Assembly (NCBI GenBank): GCA_963576785.1
Contig: OY756141.1
Location: 2,604,001-2,668,000, forward strand
Source of the DNA: Chlorophyllum brunneum
Taxonomy: Eukaryota; Basidiomycota; Agaricomycetes; Agaricales; Agaricaceae
Length of the DNA: 64,000 nucleotides
Reading direction: 5' to 3'
Shown: positions 34,232 to 43,091 of the stretch, piece by piece
Layout of the letters: every line of letters starts with the position of its first letter
Numbering within the stretch: position 1 is the stretch's first letter
The notes under the pieces: model-generated
What the model was told of the DNA's origin: nothing
Databases searched by the model: none
The model's input: the letters and a program-made list of their open reading frames with translations, nothing else
Program-made: the position numbers and the translations under genes

Positions 34232-37200
34232 ATGCATCTGGGTCTGCTTCTGCTGCTCTTGCCAGCAGCATCTGCTTCCGGGGTCAATGATACGCTTCTA
34301 TGGGGTCCCTACCGACCAAACCTTTACTTTGGGCTACGACCGCGTCTACCACAGTCACTCATGACTGGGCTGATGTGGTTTGGGACGCATGATTATGCGT
34401 CTCTTCAGCGTTGGTTCTTCTGTATATAGTGTGAACGTGTGCTGACTGAAGTCAAAAATTAGACACGCGGCATGCTTGCGAACAAAACGATAAATTGGAC
34501 ACATATACTTGGAAAGAGTTCGATACCCGGCAAGGAGGCGTCCAAGTGATCAAGGATAGTTTCAATAATGTCAAGTTTACGACCGAGTTCCTCAAAGTTG
34601 CTGGTGGGGACCATGGTGGCAGCTGGGCTGCCCGCATTAAGGGCGAGCCAATCGATCCTGGTATGCTACCGTCATGACTTTAGCCGGTTGTAGCTGATCG
34701 TTCTCGTAGAGAAACTGTCCCAAGTATCCACTATTTTTTATTTCGGCCTTGAAGGAATGGGTGGTCTGGAAATGGAAACTGAAGAAGATGAGAACGTATG
34801 TCGCACGATGAATCTCACTACTACCTCACTGAATCATTGTTGTAGGGAATCGAGGGACCTGTCAAACTCAGCGGAAACACTCCAGACCTGGATGACTTTA
34901 CGATCAGAATTGTTGATGGTAATAATTTACAAATGTCGAATAACCAAAAAGATCTCAATATGTGCTGTTGTTAGGTTCGAATAACCAGGCTGTGACCTCC
35001 GGTCGTCATGCAGACGACTTCGAGCACAGAATCGGCAAGACGCACTATATCGGACGCCGTTTACTCGCTGAAGATGTTTGGCAAGCTAGAGGTATGCTAT
35101 CCTCCCTTCATCATCTCGTCAACTAAATAGGTATGCAAAGATCACATTCTCAAGGAGCTCGTTGACCGCGCTAGAGAAGCCGTGCAACCTTACAAGGACC
35201 CTCAAGTAGGACTCCCTCATCCATCATGGATCCTACAATTACCAGACGACGTATATACGGGAAGCAACCTGTTTGCGTTCCAGAAATCCTTTGATGGGCC
35301 CTTCGAGTTTGATATATTCTATGAGAGCGCAAGTGCTAAGCAGAAACTGGGTTGTACGTTTGTTGTGGGACTTAAACGAGTCATTACTGAGGATTCCAAT
35401 AGCCGCTACTCTCGATCAAGGAATTTCTGCGCTCGTGGAGGCTTATGGGAAACGGTTCACGGAAGTTTTCCCATATCCGAAGGACTTTCCTAGCGAAGAC
35501 AAGGAAAAATTCGAGGAATTTTCGAAGGCTGTGACCTCCAATCTTTTCGGTGGCGTTGGCTATTTCTTTGGCAACTCCATCGTGAACAAGAAGTTTTCCT
35601 ACGAGTGGGATGAAGAAGAAGACAATGCTGTCGAGGACGATGTGGGCGAGGCGGGAGCGAGATTGACGGAGCCGAAGGCATTGTTGACCGCTACGCCGAG
35701 CAGGAGTTTTTTCCCCAGAGGTTTCTACTGGTATGTACGCTCGTCGGCCTCGGAAGCTGCTCAATTTCGGAGGGGACTGATAATTCGGATAGGGACGAGG
35801 GTTTTCATCTTCTCCATATTGGACAGTGGGATAACGATTTCAGGTAAGTTCAGGTCATCCTACCCTGGCATTACACCTATCAACCCCCCACAACAGTCTC
35901 GAGATCCTGAAGTCTTGGATTGATCTCATTGATGACGATGGTTGGGTTGCTCGCGAGCAGATCCTGGGCGAGGAGGCCCGAAGCAAAGTTCCTCAAGAAT
36001 TTCAAACACAAGTCCCGAATTACGCCAATCCTCCCACGTTGACCATGGCTATCACTGACTTTATCAAACGACTCAAAGAGGTTTCCTCGAAGCAGGAACC
36101 TTCCAACCAGGATTTGGGAATGGACTTCGGAATGGATACAGCACAAGCTACTTTCTCCGCCGATGCTTCCCCTAATGCCGGTATTGAGAGTCAATTCTTG
36201 AACAACCCAGACCTCGCCCTTTCCTTCCTCAAATCTATCTACAATCCCTTAAAAAGGCACTATGACTGGTTCAGACGTACACAACGCGGCCAGATCAAAC
36301 AGTATGGCAGGAAAGCTAAGTCTCGAACAGAAGGTTACAGGTGGCGCGGAAGGTCAGAGTTACACGTGCTAACGAGTGGTATGGACGATTACCCTCGAGG
36401 GCCCCCGCATGCAGGAGAACTGCATCTAGACTTGATCTCCTGGATGGGATTCTTCACGAGAACCATGAAAGAAATTGCGGAGTTTGTTGGGGAGAGGGAG
36501 GACGCGATAACATTCACAGAGATCGAAAAGGCCATCTTGGGTAATATTGAAGGTGAGTTATGCGAACCTCCTCCATGTCATGTCTTGGTGGAAACCTAAC
36601 CCCGTGCCTCCGAAGATTTACATTGGAACGAAGAAGAACAAATGTATTGTGATGCTAATATAAATGAAGATGGTAGGAGCTCAGATGATACAGCATCTAT
36701 GTTAATTTTTCTCATTGATGGCTCTATAGATGAGTCATATCATGTCTGTAACAAGGGATACCTCTCCCTATTCCCTTTCCTCCTTGAGCTTCTTCCGGCA
36801 AGTTCCCCCCATTTAGGTGCGATCCTCGATATTCTGCGCGACCCTGAACATCTTTGGTCTTCCTATGGGTTACGTAGCCTGTCCAAGTCGCACCCCGAAT
36901 TTGGACAGGGTGAGAACTACTGGAAAGGTCCTATTTGGATCCAGATAAACTACCTTGCTCTACGGGCTTTGCACAATGTGGGTCGATTTTTATGATGATG
37001 GATCAAGGAGATAGCAGCTGAAACTTCTTTTCTTAGACCTATGCACCACAGGAGGGTCCATACCAACAGAAAGCAAAGGACATCTACTACGAATTACGCA
37101 AGAATGTGGTCAATAACGTCTTCAAGGTTGGTTTAGACTGTGGACTCCTGGAAAGCTGCAGTAAATTTTGACGAGTTTGTGCAGGAGTACGAACATACAG

Positions 37201-37429
37201 GATATGTCTGGGAGCAATATGACGCAGTGACTGGAGAGGGTAAACGGAGGTAAGCGACGTGCAGTGTTATTCGAGGAGCCCTTGGACTGATTTACATATG
37301 CACAGTCACCCATTCACTGGATGGACATCGTTAACTGCGCTTAGTATGTTACCCCTTGATTTCCTTATGATGCAATTAAAGAAGCTGACATGACGTGTTT
37401 GTGCTCCAGTTCTTGCGGAAAAATATTGA
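34232..37429 (+). CDS. CWH41: Mannosyl-oligosaccharide glucosidase (ER glucosidase I, GH63)
   Basis: Fifteen exons: 34232-34409, 34463-34660, 34710-34795, 34846-34918, 34975-35091, 35141-35353, 35403-35730, 35793-35843, 35897-36552, 36616-36672, 36730-36977, 37037-37126, 37185-37249, 37306-37343, 37410-37429; 805 aa. It removes the outer glucose from N-glycan precursors in the ER. A signal peptide or anchor (L-L-L-L-L-L-P-A-A-S-A-S) precedes the N-terminal beta domain (L-W-G-P-Y-R-P-N-L-Y-F-G, T-G-L-M-W). The catalytic (alpha/alpha)6 domain shows F-F-P-R-G-F-Y-W-D-E-G-F-H and, near the end, Y-W-K-G-P-I-W-I-Q-I-N-Y and H-P-F-T-G-W-T-S-L. Final exon is 20 nt and ends A-E-K-Y. Exon 6 donor and exon 7 acceptor (35354, 35402) were set by frame. 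Confidence 0.93.
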
Positions 37430-37639
37430 AAACCCGTTGTGTAGAATGGCAGCCCTTACTCGGTACCTTAATTATGATACTGGAAACCGGTGCACTGTCC
37501 GGACATGAACCTTCCTGAAGAAACTGAGTGACTACCACTTGAGAGAACAGGAAGCTTAGAACTCGACAATTGTTCAGATTTGTGGATTGACGTCATCCTC
37601 GTTTGCTCCAAATAGGTAGTACATAGCACGTTGCATCTC
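37430..37639. other. Spacer between GH63 stop and the PAP2 relic
   Basis: Likely GH63 3' UTR; no feature seen. Confidence 0.35.
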
Positions 37640-38202
37640 CACCTTTGCCGAAGTACAAGAAAATCATCCCAGTGTGGGCGGCCGCTTTAATATCCTCCTC
37701 TCCACCTTTCTGTGTATTTCTGTCACGACGGAGGAGCATTGACGATTTCCTCACTACAACAATGGGCCCGTCGAGCAGTACGCTGGTGTCCCCCATTTGC
37801 GACACGTTCGGCCGGAGATTGATCGCTGCCTCGTCGCAGGGACAAGGACGAGATCGACGACTCGCTGGAATCCATGCCCTCTGGCCATTCTACTGCCACA
37901 TGGGTAGGTCTACTCTATCTCCCGCTGTATTTCAACACCCAGCTCAGAGTGACGGGTGCGCACAATCGGGCTTGCTGGAAGATGGTCATGTTTTTTCCCA
38001 CTGCTGGGTGAGTCGCTTCAAAACACAAGCCGTATCAGAACCACAACTCCATGACGGTGTCACTGGTGGTATCATTGGGTGCATTCTGGCAAACGTTTGC
38101 TTCCCTGATTGATTTTGGTTCAATGACCTGGTTCTTCCCCGCTCGACGTCCCTCTTTCACCGCAAACCGCCCCTGTCGGTGGCAGTGGCGTTGGACGGTT
38201 AA
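37640..38202 (+). pseudogene. PAP2-superfamily lipid phosphate phosphatase relic
   Basis: Pieces of one PAP2 membrane phosphatase lie in correct order but in different frames. First, I-I-P-V-W-A-A-A-L and R-R-R-S-I-D-D-F-L-T-T-T-M-G (37645-37774). Then an R-P-E-I-D remnant. Next, D-S-L-E-S-M-P-S-G-H-S with V-G-L-L-Y-L-P-L-Y-F-N (about 37850-38010), where S-G-H is the second PAP2 catalytic motif. After that comes L-H-D-G-V-T-G-G-I-I-G (third motif region, about 38050-38080), then an in-frame TGA at 38110-38112. Beyond the stop, F-N-D-L-V-L-P-R-S-T-S-L-F-H-R reads on to a stop at 38200. The long helix pair between pieces 1 and 2 is missing, as is part before motif 3. Deletions, frame changes and a stop make a working product unlikely. 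Alternative: a badly diverged gene with unrecognised introns. Confidence 0.7.
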
Positions 38203-38521
38203 GTGAATTACGATCGAAGGGGCTGGCCGTTCACGCGCGATGTAGCAAGAAGTCAGGCCTCGAATGGCATGACCACGGTGAACGGCAGGGTGTATGAGGG
38301 GCACCTATGTAGGGTATATACGGCATGGGTGACGTTGTAGTGATAGTTTGGTGAAGCAGCAGGAGTTCCCACGTCAGTCGCAGCCGGATGGAGAAGTGGG
38401 CGGGACTGAGTGTGGTTTGGTCAGACCTCTGTCCGTTCGCCTCGAGGTCTCTCCTTTTTCTTCTCCTTCACGCTGGCCACCCACTTCTCCTCTCACCCCC
38501 CTAGATAACCCTGGCTCTAGC
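38203..38521. other. Upstream region of the F-box gene
   Basis: 319 bp. A TATA-like gtatatac at 38314-38321 lies about 200 bp before the chosen ATG. The open frame extends upstream of that ATG but has no other in-frame ATG, so this part is probably leader. Confidence 0.4.
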
Positions 38522-40159
38522 ATGAGCACCCCGTCCAGACTCCAGGACGGTGCTCTCGCTCGCCTTCCTGACGAGGTCCTCCGTAATGTCTTTGGTCGCT
38601 TGAAGCCCTGGGAGCTGCTCTGCCTGGCCCGTATTTCAGAGCGTATCCAGCGTGTATCGCTGGCCATATATTACGACCGTAGAGGCGTTGACGTCTCGCC
38701 TACAGGCATCATCGACGTCACTCGGGAGGAGGACTATGATCTCCTCGCCATCCTCCGTATCACTACTTTCTTCACCAGAACCGGCCACATCTCCGTCGTC
38801 TTCGTCTTTCCGAAATGGAACTTCATGGAGAATATCAAGAATCTCGCACTCATCCTGAGGAGGCTTGTCTCCGTGGATATGATCACCCTCAAATTTCGGT
38901 TCGACCCCGAGACGCGTGTCGATGAAGAGCAGAAGCCCGCGCTTCTGACTGCGGAAGCCAGATCGTCGAGATACAAAGGCTTGTCGAAGGAATTGCAAGC
39001 CTTGTTCTCAGCTGCATTCCGCGTTGCCGGCGTAGTACGGATACTGGAGTCAGAACAGCTGCTAATGATGGTTGGAGGCGATCTACACAATGCCCTCGCC
39101 CTCTCCCGTTTTGGTATCAACGGCCCTCCCGTCATTAGCAAGTACAAGGTCGCTGCCAAGATCCGTATGAAGAACCTTGCTAGACTCGCTAGCAGGAGGC
39201 ACAAAGAAAAGGAAATTCAGTCCCCTCCCACATCCTCTGTCGTCACCCTCGACATCCATTCTTTGGTCCCCCTTGTACCACCTTTCCTTACCTGGACTGT
39301 AATATGCCTTAATCTCCAACCTCAGCTCAGGCATCTATCATTCACGACAGCATCAAACGATCGTATTTGCTGGGATCCACTCCTTTCCAACCTTCGTATT
39401 CCATCACTCGTCCGATTCGCGGTGTGCAGTAGCACCTGCACGCTGGCAGACCTCGCGAAATTTGTCAAACGACACTTTCAATTATCGATTCTTGATATTC
39501 GGGATTTTTCTCCAATGCCAGCGGAGCTTCCCAAAGTGGTGAATCTTGCGTTTAAGCACTTGCGCTCGCTTACTGCGCCTTGCGACTTCCTCGGTACTTT
39601 CCTCTTATACCCAGCCGACGTCTTACCGAACCTCGAGAGGGTTCATATTGCTGTCTCGGTCAGTGAGGAGCGTCCATTCGACCTCGCGAAGATATGGTCC
39701 ACGATGGCTCCTGTGGCAGAGCGATTACGTGGTATTGATTTTATTGGACTCACGATTGAGTATGAGGCCGGTGAATCGCCGTTCGGCAAAACCCTGGAAG
39801 GGCAGGAGAAAACAACATTGATCTCGTTGATGAAGATCTTGACCCTGCGTCTGAAGGCTGACTTAGAAAGTGGTATTATAGGGCAGTTGGCTGGTTGGAT
39901 CATGGCATTTTCGAACATACACGAGCTGAAGGTCGAGTCGACGTATCCCTATCGATACCCTATCCAGACCTTCTTTACGAGCAGGGCAAGGGCCGCGGAG
40001 GAGGAAAAGAAGAGGATAAAAGAAGAGCTAACTAAGGAGCTGAGGGTGAAGCTGACTGTGATGGAAAAGCTAGACTCCTGTGAAATTTTCGGTGAAAGAT
40101 ACCCCCTAGGAGATGGTGCTGAGGCAGAGAGGTCAGGAGGGGAGCCGATTGAGGAATGA
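38522..40159 (+). CDS. F-box domain protein, intronless
   Basis: A single open frame of 545 aa. The F-box is at about residues 9-50: L-P-D-E-V-L-R-N-V-F-G-R-L-K-P-W-E-L-L with L-A-R-I-S following. F-box proteins recruit substrates to SCF ubiquitin ligases through Skp1. The rest shows alternating hydrophobic segments typical of the large agaricomycete F-box families with degenerate leucine-rich repeats, but no clear repeat can be aligned by eye. A coiled, charged C-terminal stretch (A-A-E-E-E-K-K-R-I-K-E-E-L) is present. The start at 38522 (AGCATGAGC) is the first ATG in frame. Target unknown. Confidence 0.85.
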   Translation: MSTPSRLQDGALARLPDEVLRNVFGRLKPWELLCLARISERIQRVSLAIYYDRRGVDVSPTGIIDVTREEDYDLLAILRITTFFTRTGHISVVFVFPKWNFMENIKNLALILRRLVSVDMITLKFRFDPETRVDEEQKPALLTAEARSSRYKGLSKELQALFSAAFRVAGVVRILESEQLLMMVGGDLHNALALSRFGINGPPVISKYKVAAKIRMKNLARLASRRHKEKEIQSPPTSSVVTLDIHSLVPLVPPFLTWTVICLNLQPQLRHLSFTTASNDRICWDPLLSNLRIPSLVRFAVCSSTCTLADLAKFVKRHFQLSILDIRDFSPMPAELPKVVNLAFKHLRSLTAPCDFLGTFLLYPADVLPNLERVHIAVSVSEERPFDLAKIWSTMAPVAERLRGIDFIGLTIEYEAGESPFGKTLEGQEKTTLISLMKILTLRLKADLESGIIGQLAGWIMAFSNIHELKVESTYPYRYPIQTFFTSRARAAEEEKKRIKEELTKELRVKLTVMEKLDSCEIFGERYPLGDGAEAERSGGEPIEE

Positions 40160-41420
40160 GTATTTACACCTGATCCACAGGGACTTCCTGTATGTGTGTC
40201 TTTGCTTGTATGTTGTGTCTTTCTCGTCCTCTGGGTTTTATCACTGTTCCGTTACGGTTTCCAAGGGTTTTTAGGTTTCACTTTTGGGGTTCATGGTCTT
40301 TTGTTTTTTTTTTCCCCTTGGGTTCAACATTTGCATTCCTTTTGGGCTATTGGGTGCTTAAAGTTACAGTACGGATTCGATTTGTTTGTCAAAATATTAT
40401 ACCGTATTGTAGTAGATGGTAGGGTTAGAGTGATTTCATGACCGATTGCTCGATACCACGCACGTTGCACATCTCGATTTCAAAGGGACTATTTATTGGC
40501 CACGGGCTGATAATATTCCGTGGAAGCTAAGGGTTTGATTGCACTAAGTTATTTCCAAGCACACTCTGAAGAGACGTTCTTCCAAACACTCATGTGTCCT
40601 TTTAGACCGACCGAAGCGTGCTCAAAAGGTATCAGTGCATTTAAATCAGGTTCTGGTACATGGTTCTCGACACCGTCTACTATGGACCAAATTAGCTTCA
40701 GCTCGTATTCAATTCCGGGCCTAGCTACTCTGAGTGAACCAATAATGCCCATCGCGTTCGGTATTCGTTCATGATTATCGCTGGGTTCGGGTGACCAGGT
40801 GCTTCCTTAGCGCAAGCGTCTGCGACCCTGGTACCGCAAGTCCAGTCCGCAGACCACCTGGTACCGCGGCGTTAGCTAATTTTGCCGATCCTTGGCCAGA
40901 CGTGTCTGGTGCTCCATTCGTTTACTACGGAACCCTAGCTGCTGCGACTCGACGACACGAGGACGGCGGTAGGCTGGTGTACGTCCCAGACACCCCAAAT
41001 CATCCGCTCGGGACGCCTCATCAGACGGCCCTGTGAATAAGAATAACGCCCCTGATGGTGGTAGTCATCGAACCCGTCACCAACGCTCTGCCCCGACTCA
41101 TCCTCGGTATCTTGCCCAATGCAACAACTTTGTGGCACGTCTTGCCTCACATCAATGCTTATTCGGGGCGGAAAAAGATTTAACCCCAGAACCGGTTGCT
41201 TACCTATGGACGGACTTGGTCAATGTCATTACGAGGCTGATCGATGATCCCTGAGGCCTGAGTACCCAGTGGCTACCAGAGCAAAAGGGATTGTCTCGCT
41301 CCGAATCTCAAACACAAGTTCTTAAGAGGACAGACGCGTCGAGTAACGCGACTCGAGTCAGTCACGTGGTTATATTGATAGGTCGCGACTTGTCAGGGTT
41401 AGCACTTGGCACCGACCGAT
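40160..41420. other. Intergenic region with coding-like fragments, upstream of SPC24
   Basis: 1.26 kb. The left part (40190-40440) is T-rich and probably the F-box 3' UTR. A 67-codon frame at 40752-40549 on the minus strand has ordinary protein-like composition (I-G-S-L-R-V-A-R-P-G-I-E-Y-E-L) but no known domain. On the plus strand, frames around 41054-41175 and 41033-41254 also look protein-like. A 10-bp direct repeat ctggtaccgc occurs at about 40828 and 40858. The right end contains SPC24 promoter elements. Confidence 0.35.
41334..41351. promoter_or_regulatory. Pair of MCB-like sites upstream of SPC24
   Basis: ACGCGT at 41334-41339 and ACGCGA at 41346-41351, 70-87 bp before the SPC24 start. 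Two copies 6 bp apart close to the start of a cell-cycle gene fit MBF-type control. The assignment is inferred from the yeast consensus. Confidence 0.45.
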
Positions 41421-42216
41421 ATGTCGATCGACGTTCAAGAGGCCATGTAAGCGCGATAAATACATCTCCAAACCAAGAATTAACCGCTATCTAGCAAGGC
41501 CATTCGTGACATGCATTCTATCATCGATCCAGAAGAGGATTACCTGACTATTGTTGCGGCTGAACAGAAACTCGCCACTTCCGAGGCCAAAAGGAAAAAA
41601 GAACTTGAAGAAGCACATGCAAATCTCAAGGGTACGCTCTACACTCTGAGTGTGAACACATATACCTGACGCTCTATCATCAGCTTTGGCCAAAACACTG
41701 GAGGCTGCTCGGGTATCTTCCACGCGTCCAGACTCTGTTCCTTCAGCAGAGGCTCATGCTACTGCACTCAACAAGTGTGACAGCACAAAGTTCTCGCTCA
41801 TGAAAGCCATTAGCGACATGCAGAGCGAAATTGGGAGTAAAGAGGCCGAACTGGCTGCCCTTAAAGAAGAGGCAAGGAGGTTGGAAGAATATGACCCAGC
41901 TACGGAACACGAGAAGGAATTGGATGGCTCTGTGTACGTTAGATCTGTTTTCCTATTGTCTATAGTCAATAAAGGTGCAACTGCAGGCTGCGGTTGGGGA
42001 TATACAAGGCGCTGGGCTTCGAGCCCGTCCCAGATAAGCATGGACATATTTCCAAGATGCTTGTTCGTAAGTGTTGACCACTACATCAGCCTCTGCCAAC
42101 GCATCTGACTCTGTATAGGCTCGCAATCAGGGGACGTTCACGTTGTTGATCTGCCTCCAACGGGCGAACCAAGATTCGAAGATACCCAAAATCTATGGAA
42201 TATCAGTCGTTCATGA
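41421..42216 (+). CDS. SPC24: Kinetochore protein Spc24 (NDC80 complex)
   Basis: Five exons: 41421-41446, 41495-41631, 41684-41933, 41987-42066, 42119-42216; 196 aa. Spc24 pairs with Spc25 in the centromere-proximal end of the NDC80 complex. The N-terminus I-I-D-P-E-E-D-Y-L-T-I-V-A-A-E is typical, followed by a long coiled coil (E-A-K-R-K-K-E-L-E-E-A-H and E-A-E-L-A-A-L-K-E-E-A-R). The C-terminal globular domain begins L-R-L-G-I-Y-K-A-L-G-F-E-P, with G-D-V-H-V-V-D-L-P and ends near N-L-W-N-I. The first exon of 26 nt was added because the coding sense continues upstream of the obvious internal Met, and the splice joins in frame. Confidence 0.9.
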
Positions 42217-43091
42217 CGATTTGCACTTTTTATCTTTTATTTTGGGTGTTGTAATCTAGGCGAGCTCTTTGTCTAGTCTATTACTTGGTTATAGGTTGAC
42301 TAGCATGCTTTTCTTACCTGTAGCGCTTTCGGCTGTTGTAACCGCAAGTTCCTGCCATCAATTCTACGTCTCTTCGCAAAGACCTGTCCCCGGAGCCCTC
42401 TCAGGCTAACAAACCGATCTTGTCTCTGGTTTTCCTTTGAACAAAGGTTCAGCCTGAATCGAAGATGCGTGCCCCTTCGAGGCGGGTGACAAAGCTAGCT
42501 GTGTCGTCTGGGTGAATTACAGTATCCGAATCGTCGCGCTGAGGCGGGTGTTGCTGGAATGCCGAACATATCGGTGCTGGGTTGACTGTAGCACTTTCGT
42601 CTGTCACGCATTTACGAGGCCTTCTCTGCCGTTAGTTTTCTCAATATCATCTCTCGGCGCCTCCTGTGTGACGGGGGAGCACGCACAACCCAGGAGAAAT
42701 ACCAAAATTATCTCATCCCTGCTACTGATGTAAGGCTCGAGCTGGATCTCCACTCTGAATGGGCTCCTAATGGGCCTAGTCTTGCGCCTTGGCTTCCTTG
42801 GCTCGCTTGCGTGATACGAGAGATATCAGTTATGTAGGTCTGCGAAGCAGCTGACTTCAGCGGGAGTGGCAACTGAAGTAGCTTCGTGAATATGAGAGCA
42901 GAATATTACTCATGTAAGGTGCAGGTGAGTGCACATTCGACCAATATGGTGAATCACCGTGAACTAAACAATAACTAGTAAGATACAGGGTCCATCCTAA
43001 TCTAGCTTCTTTCTCATCGTTCTGGTCTAGGGCATCAGCTGGGTCTACCAAGCTATCAGTATCGTGCCATTATAGCATATAGTCTACTTGG
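42217..43091. other. Intergenic region between SPC24 and CAF-1 3' ends
   Basis: 875 bp between two convergent genes. The right third on the minus strand (43047-42800) contains coding-like pieces in line with CAF-1, for example L-V-D-P-A-D-A-L-D-Q-N-D-E-K-E-A-R and T-P-A-E followed, after a possible intron, by R-A-K-E-A-K-A-Q-D and a stop. They may be alternative last exons of CAF-1 or a separate short gene. The left part (42300-42760) holds nothing recognised. Confidence 0.35.

Noticed and set aside
37593..37805. Minus-strand 70-codon frame
   Set aside because: It is the reverse complement of the PAP2 relic, whose plus-strand reading has clear family motifs.
38348..38521. Upstream extension of the F-box frame as protein
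   Set aside because: The frame is open but starts at TTG with no in-frame ATG before 38522.
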